A stretch of DNA of 64,000 bases from Streptomyces rubradiris (GTDB lineage: Bacteria; Actinomycetota; Actinomycetes; Streptomycetales; Streptomycetaceae), in the NCBI RefSeq assembly GCF_016860525.1, contig NZ_BNEA01000001.1, forward strand, positions 1,133,501 through 1,197,500. Reading direction: 5' to 3'. The notes below the pieces were generated by a model. The model saw only the letters and a program-made list of their open reading frames with translations. It ran no database searches and had not been told where the DNA came from. This document shows, one piece after another, positions 51,776 to 60,239 of this stretch (positions are counted from its first letter, which is position 1; each line of letters begins with the position of its first letter). Both the position numbers and the translations under genes were made by a program.

Positions 51776-52513
51776 TCATTCCTTCACGTACAGGGGCTCG
51801 CCCGGAGGCGTGGTCCCGGCCGGCAGCAGTGCCAGGTCGAGGCCGCGCACCAGGCGGGCCCGCAGTGTTTCGTCGGCGGCGAGCCGTCCGGCGACCGCGC
51901 GGGCGGCCTCGGCGGGCGGCGCTGCCGGGTCGAGGACGAGGGCGAGGGTGCCGTCGGCCCGTCCGGGGCCGAGGTGGGCGCGCAGCACGGCGGGCTCCGC
52001 CGCCACCGCCGTGCGGACGGCCGCCACCACGGCCGGGTCGGCGAGCGGGTCGGTGCTGGTGCGTCCCTCGGCGAGGGCGAGCAGCGCCGGTCCGGTCAGC
52101 TCGAACGGCACCGGTCCGGCGAGGTCCAGCACGACCGTGTCGGCCTTCTCGTGCGCGGCGGCCTGGAGCGCCTGGTGCAGGGGGACGGCGACCGGGCGGG
52201 CCGCGGGGTCCCAGCGGGCCAGGGAGTCGGTGGAGGTGAAGGCGGGCAGCGCGGTGCGGTCGCCGGCCTTCAGCGTGGGCACGGCCATGTCGCTGGTCTT
52301 CTCGCGGCGCAGCCCGTTCTCGTCCTCCTCCACCTCGCCGAGCACGGCGACGACGGGGACCAGCAGCCGGGCGCCCTTGAGCGCCTCCAGGACGGGCCCG
52401 ACGGCGCCGCGGTCCTTGGCCCAGGCGGCGAGCGCGGCGCTCAGCCGGGGGTCGGCGGAGCCGTCGTCGTCGGAGAAGCCGGGGTCGGGAATGTTCTTGT
52501 TCGCCACGGTCAC
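51776..52513 (-). CDS. SseB-family protein
   Basis: 245 residues from GTG 52513 (GTG 52507 is also possible); TAGGGT just upstream suggests a leaderless transcript. Two SseB-like modules: RLSAALAAWAKDRGAVGPVLEALKGARLLVPVVA and FTSTDSLARWDPAARPVAVPLHQALQAA; a C-terminal part RAHLGPGRADGTLALVLDPA has the SseB C domain look. SseB is named for enhanced serine sensitivity; its biochemical role is unknown. Divergent from the hydrolase gene, convergent with DUF1844. Confidence 0.85.
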   Translation of the reverse strand: MTVANKNIPDPGFSDDDGSADPRLSAALAAWAKDRGAVGPVLEALKGARLLVPVVAVLGEVEEDENGLRREKTSDMAVPTLKAGDRTALPAFTSTDSLARWDPAARPVAVPLHQALQAAAHEKADTVVLDLAGPVPFELTGPALLALAEGRTSTDPLADPAVVAAVRTAVAAEPAVLRAHLGPGRADGTLALVLDPAAPPAEAARAVAGRLAADETLRARLVRGLDLALLPAGTTPPGEPLYVKE

Positions 52514-52757
52514 CGACCCTATCGGGGGCCCGGCGGGCACGGGCCGCCGGGCCGGTACGGGGCCGGGAACCCCGGGAGCGGGACGGGAGCCGGGCAGCCG
52601 CGGGGCGCCGGGCCGGTGGCGGCGGGGGCGGCGGGCACCGGGGGCGCGGCGGGGCTCTCGCGTCAACTCCTCTAGACTCCGGGGCAGTTGATCTTCAGCA
52701 GGCCGGATGCCGGCGTTCTCCTCAGCGTGCCGGGAGTCCGGTCGTGGAAGGAGCACG

Positions 52758-53930
52758 GTGCCTCCCGTACGTCCGACTCGCCGTTCCCTCATGGCCGGTG
52801 GTCTCGCGGCCGCCGCGGCCGTCTCGCTGCCGGCGCCCGCGTACGCCTCGGCGTCCGGCCCCGTCCGCCTCCGGCTGGCCGGCCCGACCGGGCCGTTCGC
52901 GGTGGGCGCGGTGGAGCTGCACCTGGTCGACCGGTCGCGGACCGACCCCTGGTCGGGCCGGCCGCGCGAGCTGATGGCGACCGTCGTCTATCCGGCCGTG
53001 GACGTCCGGGACCGCCCGCGGCTGCCGTGGCTGCCGCCGGGCGCCGAGCGGGCGCTGAAGGCACGGTACGGCGGTGCGCTGGACGGCTACGCGATGCCCC
53101 TGACGCACGGCGCGGACGGGGCGCCGGTCCGGCCGGGCCGGTACCCGGTGCTCCTGTACTCACCGGGCGCGGCCTCGGACCGCACGTTCAACACCCTGGT
53201 GGTCGAGGAGCTGGTGTCCTGGGGCTATGCCGTGGTCACCGTGGACCACCCCTACGACTCGGGTGAGGTGGAGTTCCCCGACGGCCGTGTGGTGCTCTCC
53301 GTCGGCGAGGACAGCGAGGAGGAGGTCGTCGCCGCGGTCGCGGTGCGCGCCGCCGACCTGCGGTTCGTGCTCGACCACCTCACCGGCCCGGCCTGGGGTG
53401 GTGCCCCCGGCCCCGGACGGCGGCGGCGCCCGCGCGGGCTGCGCGGCGCCCTCGATCCGACGCGCGTGGGGGCCTTCGGCCACTCCCGGGGCGGTGCCGC
53501 GGCGGCGGCCCTGATGGACCTGGACGACCGGGTGCGGGCCGGCGCCGACCTGGACGGCACGGTGTTCGGCCCCGTGGTCGGGCGCGGCCTGGACCGGCCG
53601 TTCCTGCTGATGGACACGGCGGAGCACGACGGCCTGGCCAAGGACCCGCACTGGCCCGAGTTCTGGCGGAACCTGCGCGGCTGGCGCCGCTGCCTGCGGC
53701 TCGCGGACGCCGGGCACCTGTCCTTCAGCGACATCGTCGCCCTCGCGCCGCAGCTTCCGCCCGGGCTGCCGTTGCAGGTCGGCACGGTCCCCGCGGACCG
53801 GGCGGTGGCGGCCGTACGGGCCGTGGTGCGGGCCTTCTTCGACCTCCAGCTGCGCGGCCGGCCCGACACCGGGCTGCTGCTGCGGGGCGCGTCGGCACGT
53901 CACCCGGAGATCGGGTACGTCGCCGGATAG
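52758..53930 (+). CDS. Tat-exported alpha/beta hydrolase (PAF-acetylhydrolase-like)
   Basis: 390 residues from GTG 52758 after AAGGAG. A twin-arginine signal TRRSLMAGGLAAAAAVSLPA ends near APAYA. The hydrolase fold has an oxyanion region PVLLYSPGAASDRTFNT, the nucleophile in FGHSRGGAAAAALM and an acid/His pair near DTAEHDGLAKD and ADAGHLSFSD. It resembles secreted lipases related to platelet-activating factor acetylhydrolase. Probable ester cleavage outside the cell; substrate unknown. Confidence 0.87.
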   Translation: MPPVRPTRRSLMAGGLAAAAAVSLPAPAYASASGPVRLRLAGPTGPFAVGAVELHLVDRSRTDPWSGRPRELMATVVYPAVDVRDRPRLPWLPPGAERALKARYGGALDGYAMPLTHGADGAPVRPGRYPVLLYSPGAASDRTFNTLVVEELVSWGYAVVTVDHPYDSGEVEFPDGRVVLSVGEDSEEEVVAAVAVRAADLRFVLDHLTGPAWGGAPGPGRRRRPRGLRGALDPTRVGAFGHSRGGAAAAALMDLDDRVRAGADLDGTVFGPVVGRGLDRPFLLMDTAEHDGLAKDPHWPEFWRNLRGWRRCLRLADAGHLSFSDIVALAPQLPPGLPLQVGTVPADRAVAAVRAVVRAFFDLQLRGRPDTGLLLRGASARHPEIGYVAG

Positions 53931-53936
53931 CGGCTC

Positions 53937-55115
53937 TCAGGGCCGCCGGCCGCGGCTTCGCCACAGGACCGTCCCGGCCGCCAGCAGGACGGCGCCCGCG
54001 CCGCCGGCGAGCGGGGCCGCCCAGTCGGCGGTGCGGCCGCCGGCCCTGGGGGTGTCCGGGCCGGGGCCGAAGTACTTCTCGCCGTACGGCGCGGCGTGCA
54101 GGCGGCGCGGCTCCAGGCGGGCGGCGGCCTTCAGTGCCGCCGCCGGGTCGATCATGCCGAAGCCCCGGGAGTCGTCCCGGCCGCCGGCCGGGGCGTCCCG
54201 CGCGGTGTCCTCCAGCAGCTTCTTGATCTGGGCCGGGGCCAGGTCCGGGTACGCCGACCGGATCAGGGCCGCCGCTCCGGAGACGAAGGCGGAGGCCGCG
54301 CTGGTGCCCCAGCCCGCGTAGTACTTGTGGTCGGGGTCGGCGATGACGACGTCGACGCCGGGCGCGCTGACGGCCGCGTACCAGCGGCGGGTGGAGAAGG
54401 CGGCGCGGGTGCCGTACTTGTCCACGGCGGTGGCGGCGATGACGCCCGGGTAGGCGGCCGGGTAGGAGACGTGGTCGCCCTTGTCGCCGCCGTTGCCCGC
54501 GGAGGCGACGACGACCACGCCCTTGCCCAGGGCGTACTGCACGGCCTCGTCCTCACCGGGTTCGGGGTGGGCCGAGTTCGAGTCGTCGCCGAGGGAGAGG
54601 TTGATGACGTCGGCGCCGTGGTCGGCGGCCCAGCGGATGCCGTCGGCCAGGGCGGTTCCGCGGGTGGTGCGGGCCTTGGCGCGGGCCGGGTCGCCGTCCT
54701 CCAGGATCACGCGGACCGGGAGGATCTTCGCCTCCGGGGCCACGCCGAGGACGCCGTCGGCGTTCCCGGGGCCGTGGCCGTGCCCGGCGATGATGCCGGC
54801 CATGGCGGTGCCGTGCCGGGCCCACAGGCGCTCGCCGGGCCCGGCGCCGAAGCCGATCATGTCCTTGCCGGGCAGCACGTTCCCGGCGAGGTCCGGATGG
54901 CCGGACTCCACGCCGGTGTCCAGGACGGCGACGGTGACGCCCCGGCCCTCGGTGGTCCGCCAGGCCTCCTCCAGGTGGAGCGCGGTCAGGGCCCACTGCC
55001 GGGCGCGCAGGCCGTCGGCGTGGGCCGTGGCGGCGGGCAGCAGGGCGAGGGAGCCGGTGAGCAGCAGGCTCGCCACGGCGGCGAGGGCCCCGCGGCGGCC
55101 GGTCGGTCGGGTCAT
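53937..55115 (-). CDS. Mycosin-like subtilisin (S8) membrane protease
   Basis: 392 residues from ATG 55115, overlapping the upstream stop as ATGA. Signal peptide, then the S8 triad: AVLDTGVESGHPDLAG (Asp), RHGTAMAGIIAGHGHG (His) and GTSAASAFVSGAAAL (Ser). A C-terminal membrane helix (~365-385) and short basic tail fix it with the protease outside, as in MycP of type VII secretion. No EccB-E genes are near, so it may act on other substrates. Its upstream partner is a proline-rich membrane protein, cotranscribed. Confidence 0.9.
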   Translation of the reverse strand: MTRPTGRRGALAAVASLLLTGSLALLPAATAHADGLRARQWALTALHLEEAWRTTEGRGVTVAVLDTGVESGHPDLAGNVLPGKDMIGFGAGPGERLWARHGTAMAGIIAGHGHGPGNADGVLGVAPEAKILPVRVILEDGDPARAKARTTRGTALADGIRWAADHGADVINLSLGDDSNSAHPEPGEDEAVQYALGKGVVVVASAGNGGDKGDHVSYPAAYPGVIAATAVDKYGTRAAFSTRRWYAAVSAPGVDVVIADPDHKYYAGWGTSAASAFVSGAAALIRSAYPDLAPAQIKKLLEDTARDAPAGGRDDSRGFGMIDPAAALKAAARLEPRRLHAAPYGEKYFGPGPDTPRAGGRTADWAAPLAGGAGAVLLAAGTVLWRSRGRRP

Positions 55116-56584
55116 GCGGACTTCTCCGTGGCCGTGCCGATGGTCTTGCGCAGCCGCCGTTCGATGCGGTCGGCCAGGCCCTTGGCCTCGTTGCCGAGGC
55201 CGGCCTGGGCCGGTGCGGTGGCGGCGCCGGTACGGACGGCGTCGGCGGCGGGCTGGGGCTCGTCGACGGTACGGCCGTCGGCCCAGCCGGAGACGGCGTA
55301 CGCCACCACGGGGGCTTCGGTGAGGACGGAGAGGGTCCAGGAGGCCCGCTGCCGGTCGCCGAAGCCGGCGGCGGCCGTGCCGGGGGCGGCGTAGGGCCGG
55401 GGCATCAGATCGGGGCGCCGGTCCAGGCGCTCGTCGCGGAAGCGGGCGGCGAGCGCGGACATGGCGGCGGGGTCGGCCTTGGTGAACATCAGGCCGACGG
55501 TGGTGACATGGCTCTGGGTGGCGTCGGTGTAGGTGGCGCGCAGCAGCCGCCGGCAGCCGACCGGGGCGAGGGCCCGGGCCAGCAGCGGGTCGAAGGCGTG
55601 GGCGCAGCCGCCGTCCGGGGCCACGGCGACGCGGGTCCACGTGCGGTCGGCTCCGCCGGGGCCGGCGCCGGTGCCCTGGACGGTGGGCGGGAAGAGCTGG
55701 TCCACGGGCACGCTGTGCCACAGGGCGCCGGCGGCGGTGTACGCGGTGCGGGCGGCGTCGTCGTCGCCGTCCCCGGTGAGCCAGCCCCCGGCGGCGGCCC
55801 CGCCGATGAGGCCGAGGCCGAGGACAAGACAAGTGGCGGCAGCGGCGGTGCGCGGCCCGACCCGGGGGCGGGTGCGCGCGCCGGTCAGCTCGGGTTCCGC
55901 GAACGACACGAGGGGCCGGTCGGCCGGAGCCGCGCTCCAGGGGCGGCCCGGGCCGGGCCCGCCGGGTGGTCCCGGCTCCCCGGGCGCCGGCGGACCCCAG
56001 GCCCGTACCCCGGTCGGGGGCACGGCGGGTGACGGGGCGTCAGCGGAGGCGGGCGGGACGGGACGCAGCCGCCTGGTCGACTCCGACGCCGACTCGGCCG
56101 GAGCGTCCTGCCGGGGCGTCCCCCGCCGGGGCGGTTCGTCAGCGGACCGTGGCCCGGCCCCGGTCGCCCGCGCGGCAGGCCCGGTGACGGTCCCGGGAGC
56201 GGTCCGCGAGACGCTCCCCCCGGCCGTTGCCGCGGGAGTCCGGGCGGGAGTCGGCGCCTGCCCGGAACGGCCGCCGGACCGCACCGCACCTCCCCTGGCC
56301 CCCGTGCTCGGCGGTACGTCGGGAAAGCGGGCCGACGCGGGCGGCGGAGGCGGGCTCACCGGATCGGGGACCTCGGGAACCACCGCAGGACGCGGGGGGC
56401 GTACGACGCGCGGGGTGAAGACCGACGGCTCGTCGTCGGGGTCGCCGGCCGGGTGGGGGGCCGTGGGCGTCGACGGGCGCGGGACCGTACCGGCCGGCCC
56501 CGCGTCGGGGCGGGCCGTTTCCGCGGCGGGGGGCGGGGCCGAGGGGCGGGGCGGTACGGGGGTGTGCCGCGCTTCCGTGCTCAT
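55112..56584 (-). CDS. Proline-rich single-span membrane protein, partner of the mycosin
   Basis: 490 residues from ATG 56584 with GGGGGG upstream. Residues 1-~235 are disordered, Pro/Ala/Arg-rich; one membrane helix follows (~245-268; TAAAATCLVLGLGLIGGAAAGGW); the last ~220 residues are an exported domain (TAYTAAGALWHSVPVDQLFP, two Cys in GGCAHAFD and VGCRRLL that may pair, VTTVGLMFTKADPAAMSALA). I do not recognise a named family. The ATGA overlap with the mycosin gene suggests they act together, for example as an anchor or substrate. Confidence 0.8.
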   Translation of the reverse strand: MSTEARHTPVPPRPSAPPPAAETARPDAGPAGTVPRPSTPTAPHPAGDPDDEPSVFTPRVVRPPRPAVVPEVPDPVSPPPPPASARFPDVPPSTGARGGAVRSGGRSGQAPTPARTPAATAGGSVSRTAPGTVTGPAARATGAGPRSADEPPRRGTPRQDAPAESASESTRRLRPVPPASADAPSPAVPPTGVRAWGPPAPGEPGPPGGPGPGRPWSAAPADRPLVSFAEPELTGARTRPRVGPRTAAAATCLVLGLGLIGGAAAGGWLTGDGDDDAARTAYTAAGALWHSVPVDQLFPPTVQGTGAGPGGADRTWTRVAVAPDGGCAHAFDPLLARALAPVGCRRLLRATYTDATQSHVTTVGLMFTKADPAAMSALAARFRDERLDRRPDLMPRPYAAPGTAAAGFGDRQRASWTLSVLTEAPVVAYAVSGWADGRTVDEPQPAADAVRTGAATAPAQAGLGNEAKGLADRIERRLRKTIGTATEKSA

Positions 56585-56857
56585 GCACCCCCCGTTTCCT
56601 CGTGCCCAGGGCCGTTTCCTCCGTACGCGGGCCGTCCGCCGTCCGGCCGCGCCCGGTGCGCTGGTTTCTCCCGGGCACGCATACCCGTACGGCCGGACGG
56701 GCATCCCGGTTCGCCTGGTGCGCCGGGCGCGGTCCGCCGTACGTGCGCGTCACTCTACGGCTTGTCGCGGGCCGGAACGGAACCGGTCCGCGCGCCCGGG
56801 GCATCTGCCCGGAACGTCCCCCTACCCTGCGGTAATCCTCTCTGGCAGGCTTCCGCC

Positions 56858-58060
56858 ATGACTGCGCCTGCCGCCGCCCGGGCCCGTTACGACCGGGCCA
56901 CCGCCCATCTCGACGCCCCCCTCGCGATCGTGGACCTGGACGCGTTCGACGCCAACGCGGACGACCTGCTGCGCCGGGCCGGGGGCAAGCCCGTGCGGGT
57001 CGCCAGCAAGTCGGTGCGCTGCCGGGCCCTGCTGGAGCGGGTCCTGGCCAAGGACGGTTTCCGGGGCGTCATGTCGTTCACCCTGGCCGAGTCGCTGTGG
57101 CTGGCGCGGTCGGGGTTCGAGGACGTGCTGCTGGCCTATCCGTCCGCCGACCGGGCGCACTTCGCCGAGCTGGCCGCCGATCCGAAGCTCGCCGGTGCCG
57201 TCACCGTGATGATCGACGATCCGGCGCACCTGGACCTCATCGACGCGGCCCGCGACGGCGGGCGCGAAGTCGTCCGGGTGTGCCTGGAGTTGGACACCTC
57301 GCTGCGGCTGCTGGGCGGCCGGGTGCGGATCGGCGCCCGGCGCTCGCCGCTGCACTCCCCCGCCCAACTCGCCGAGCTGGCACGCTCGGTGGCCCGGCGG
57401 CCGGGCTTCCGGCTGGTGGGGATCATGGCGTACGAGGGGCATGTCGCCGGGGTCGGGGACGCGGTCGCGGGGCGGCCGCTGCGGTCCCGGGCGGTCCGGC
57501 TGATGCAGGCCGCCGCCCGGCGGGAACTGGCCGAGCGGCGGGCCGCGGTCGTCCGGGCGGTGCGGGCCGTCGCCCCGGACCTGGAGTTCGTGAACGGCGG
57601 CGGCACCGGCAGCGTGCAGCACACCGCCGCCGAGGACGCGGTCACCGAGATCGCCGCCGGTTCGGGGCTGTACGTGCCGCGCCTGTTCGACAACTACTCC
57701 TCCTTCACCGGCCGTCCGGGCGCCCTGTTCGCGCAGCCCGTGGTCCGGCGGCCCGGGGTGGGGGTGGTGACCGTGCTCGGCGGCGGCTATCCGGCCTCCG
57801 GCGCCGCCGGGCCCGACCGGCTGCCGGTGCCGTATCTGCCCGAGGGGCTGCGGTACGACCCGCAGGAAGGCCCCGGGGAGGTGCAGACCCCGCTGCTCGG
57901 CTCGCCCGCCGACGACCTGCTCATAGGCGACAAGGTGTGGTTCCGGCACGCCAAGGCGGGCGAGCTGTGCGAGCGGTTCGAGGCGCTGCACCTGATCGAG
58001 GGGGACACGGTGACCGCGACCGTGCCGACCTACCGGGGTGAGGGGCACACCTTCCTGTGA
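56858..58060 (+). CDS. PLP-dependent amino acid deaminase/aldolase (alanine-racemase-like fold)
   Basis: 400 residues from ATG 56858. The fold-III PLP barrel opens with LAIVDLDAFDANADDLLRRA and GKPVRVASKSVRC, whose Lys binds PLP; LVGIMAYEGHVAG, FVNGGGTGSVQHTAAEDAVTEIAAGSGLYV bind the phosphate, and the C-terminal KVWFRHAKAGELCERF resembles the zinc-site region of D-threonine aldolase/D-serine dehydratase. It probably acts on a hydroxy amino acid. The exact substrate is not clear. Divergent from the mycosin pair, convergent with the SDR gene. Confidence 0.88.
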   Translation: MTAPAAARARYDRATAHLDAPLAIVDLDAFDANADDLLRRAGGKPVRVASKSVRCRALLERVLAKDGFRGVMSFTLAESLWLARSGFEDVLLAYPSADRAHFAELAADPKLAGAVTVMIDDPAHLDLIDAARDGGREVVRVCLELDTSLRLLGGRVRIGARRSPLHSPAQLAELARSVARRPGFRLVGIMAYEGHVAGVGDAVAGRPLRSRAVRLMQAAARRELAERRAAVVRAVRAVAPDLEFVNGGGTGSVQHTAAEDAVTEIAAGSGLYVPRLFDNYSSFTGRPGALFAQPVVRRPGVGVVTVLGGGYPASGAAGPDRLPVPYLPEGLRYDPQEGPGEVQTPLLGSPADDLLIGDKVWFRHAKAGELCERFEALHLIEGDTVTATVPTYRGEGHTFL

Positions 58061-58066
58061 GGCGTC

Positions 58067-58858
58067 CTACAGGGGTGTGACGTAGGCGCCGGTGAGGCCG
58101 CCGTCCACCAGGAAGTCGGTGGCGTTGACGAAGGAGGAGTCGTCGCTGGCCAGGAAGGCGACGGCGGCGGCGATCTCCTCGGCCTCGGCGAACCGGCCGG
58201 CGGGGATGTGCACCAGGCGGCGCGCGGCGCGCTCGGGGTCCTTGGCGAACAGCTCCCGCAGCAGCGGGGTGTTGACCGGGCCGGGGCACAGGGCGTTGAC
58301 CCGGATGCCCTCCCGGGCGAACTGCACTCCGAGTTCGCGGGACATGGCGAGCACCCCGCCCTTGGAGGCGGTGTAGGAGATCTGGCTGGTGGCGGCGCCC
58401 ATCCGGGCCACGAAGGACGCGGTGTTGATGATGGAGCCCTTGCCCTGGCGCCGCATGTAGGGGATGGCGGCCTTGCAGCACAGGTACACGGAGGTGAGGT
58501 TGACCTCCTGGACGCGCTTCCATGCCTCCAGGCCGGTGTCGAGGATGGAGTCGTCGTCGGGCGGGGAGATGCCGGCGTTGTTGAAGGCGACGTCGACGCT
58601 GCCGTAGGTGTCGTAGGCCGCCTTGAACAGCGCCTCGACCTGCTCGGGGTCGGTGACGTCGGTCTTGACGAAGAGTCCGCCCACCTCCCCGGCCGCGGCC
58701 TTGCCGGTGGTCTCGTCGACGTCCGCGCAGACCACGTGGGCCCCTTCGGAGGCGAGGCGGCGGGCGGTGGCGAGGCCGATGCCGCTGCCGGCTCCGGTCA
58801 CGACGGCGGTACGGCCGGTCAGGCGGCGGCAGACACGGTTGTCGGTGGTGTCGGTCAC
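58067..58858 (-). CDS. Short-chain dehydrogenase/reductase in the gamma-glutamylation locus
   Basis: 263 residues from GTG 58858, overlapping the aldehyde dehydrogenase stop as GTGA. Classical SDR: TAVVTGAGSGIGLATARRLA (cofactor), ADVDETTGKAA (Asp at the end of beta2 prefers NAD), FNNAGIS, the catalytic Ser in INTASFVARMG, and YTASKGGVLAMS with Tyr and Lys. In this operon it follows GlnA4 and an aldehyde dehydrogenase. An alcohol oxidation of a gamma-glutamyl intermediate is a sensible role. Confidence 0.9.
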   Translation of the reverse strand: MTDTTDNRVCRRLTGRTAVVTGAGSGIGLATARRLASEGAHVVCADVDETTGKAAAGEVGGLFVKTDVTDPEQVEALFKAAYDTYGSVDVAFNNAGISPPDDDSILDTGLEAWKRVQEVNLTSVYLCCKAAIPYMRRQGKGSIINTASFVARMGAATSQISYTASKGGVLAMSRELGVQFAREGIRVNALCPGPVNTPLLRELFAKDPERAARRLVHIPAGRFAEAEEIAAAVAFLASDDSSFVNATDFLVDGGLTGAYVTPL

Positions 58859-60228
58859 TGTGCGGGGCCCTCCGTGCTGATGAAGACGTTCTTGGTCTCG
58901 GTGAAGGCGGTCAGGGCGTCGGGGCCGAGTTCGCGGCCGAGGCCGGACTGCTTGAAGCCGCCGAACGGGGTCCAGTAGCGGACGCTGGAGTGGGAGTTCA
59001 CGGACAGGTTGCCCGCGCGGACGGCCTGGGAGACGCGCAGGGCGCGGCCCAGGTCCCGGGTCCAGACCGAGCCGGACAGGCCGTAGGGGGTGTCGTTGGC
59101 GAGGCGGACGGCGTCCTGCTCGTCGGTGAAGGGGAGCAGGACGGCCACGGGGCCGAAGATCTCCTCGCGGGCCGCCCGGCTGTCGGGCCGCTCGGCGGTG
59201 AGCACGGTCGGCGGGAACCAGAAGCCGGGGCCGTCGGGGGCGCTGCCGCGCAGGGCCGGGGCGTCGTCGGGGACGTAGGACCGTACGCGCTCCCGCTGCC
59301 GTGCCGAGATCAGCGGGCCCATCCGGGTCTTCTCGTCGGCCGGGTCGCCGACGACCACGGCGGCCAGCGCGTCGGCGAGCAGGGCCCGGGCCTCGTCCAG
59401 CACGCTCTCCTGGACCAGGACGCGGGTGCGGGCGCAGCAGTCCTGGCCGCAGTTGTCGAGGAAGGAGAAGGGGTCGAGGGCGGCGGTGAGGTCGGCGTCG
59501 GCGAAGACCACGTTGGGGCTCTTGCCGCCGAGTTCGAGGGTGACCGGTTTGACCAGCCGGGCGCAGCGTTCCATGACCTCGCGGCCGGTGCGGGTGGAAC
59601 CGGTGAAGACGATCTTGGCGACGTCCGGGTGGTCCACCAGGGCGCGGCCGGCGGTGGTGCCGTAGCCGGGCAGCACCTGGAAGAGGTGTTCGGGCAGGCC
59701 CGCCTCCAGGGCCAGGGCGGCGAGGCGGAGCGCGGTGAGCGGGGTGGCCTCGGCGGGCTTGAGGACGACGGCGTTGCCCGCGGCGAGCGCCGGGAAGGAG
59801 CCCCAGGCGGCGATCGGCATGGGGAAGTTCCAGGGGGCGATCACGCCGACCACGCCGAGGGGTTCGTGGAAGGTGACGTCCCAGCCGCCGGGTGCCGGGA
59901 TCTGCCGGCCGAGCAGGCGTTCGGCGCCGCCCGCCGCGTACAGGAGCAGGTCGCGGGCGTTGCCGGCCTCCCAGCGGGCGTTGCCGAGGGTGTGGCCGGC
60001 CTCGCAAACCTCCAGCCGGGCGAGTTCCTCGGTGTGGGCGTCGACCACGTCCGCGAAGCGGCGCAGCAGCCGGGCCCGGTCGGCGGGGGCGAGGGCGGCC
60101 CAGGTCCGCTGGGCGCGTACGGCCCGTGCGACGGCGGCGGCGACGTCCTCCTCGCTCGCGGCGGGGACGGTGGCGACGGTCTCCTCGGTGGCGGGGTTGA
60201 GGACGGTCAGCTCGTTCGGGTCGGACAC
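58855..60228 (-). CDS. NAD(P)-dependent aldehyde dehydrogenase
   Basis: 457 residues from GTG 60228 with AAAGG 7 nt upstream. IAPWNFPMPIAAWGSFPALA and VLKPAEATPLTAL bind the cofactor; LELGGKSPNVVFADADL contains the general-base Glu and DNCGQDCCARTRVLV the catalytic Cys; EEIFGPVAVLLPF and FGGFKQSGLGRELG close the domain. Lies 11 nt after glnA4. In a gamma-glutamyl pathway it would oxidise the gamma-glutamyl aldehyde to the acid, as PuuC does in E. coli. Confidence 0.93.
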   Translation of the reverse strand: MSDPNELTVLNPATEETVATVPAASEEDVAAAVARAVRAQRTWAALAPADRARLLRRFADVVDAHTEELARLEVCEAGHTLGNARWEAGNARDLLLYAAGGAERLLGRQIPAPGGWDVTFHEPLGVVGVIAPWNFPMPIAAWGSFPALAAGNAVVLKPAEATPLTALRLAALALEAGLPEHLFQVLPGYGTTAGRALVDHPDVAKIVFTGSTRTGREVMERCARLVKPVTLELGGKSPNVVFADADLTAALDPFSFLDNCGQDCCARTRVLVQESVLDEARALLADALAAVVVGDPADEKTRMGPLISARQRERVRSYVPDDAPALRGSAPDGPGFWFPPTVLTAERPDSRAAREEIFGPVAVLLPFTDEQDAVRLANDTPYGLSGSVWTRDLGRALRVSQAVRAGNLSVNSHSSVRYWTPFGGFKQSGLGRELGPDALTAFTETKNVFISTEGPAQ

Positions 60229-60239
60229 GTGGTGACCTT

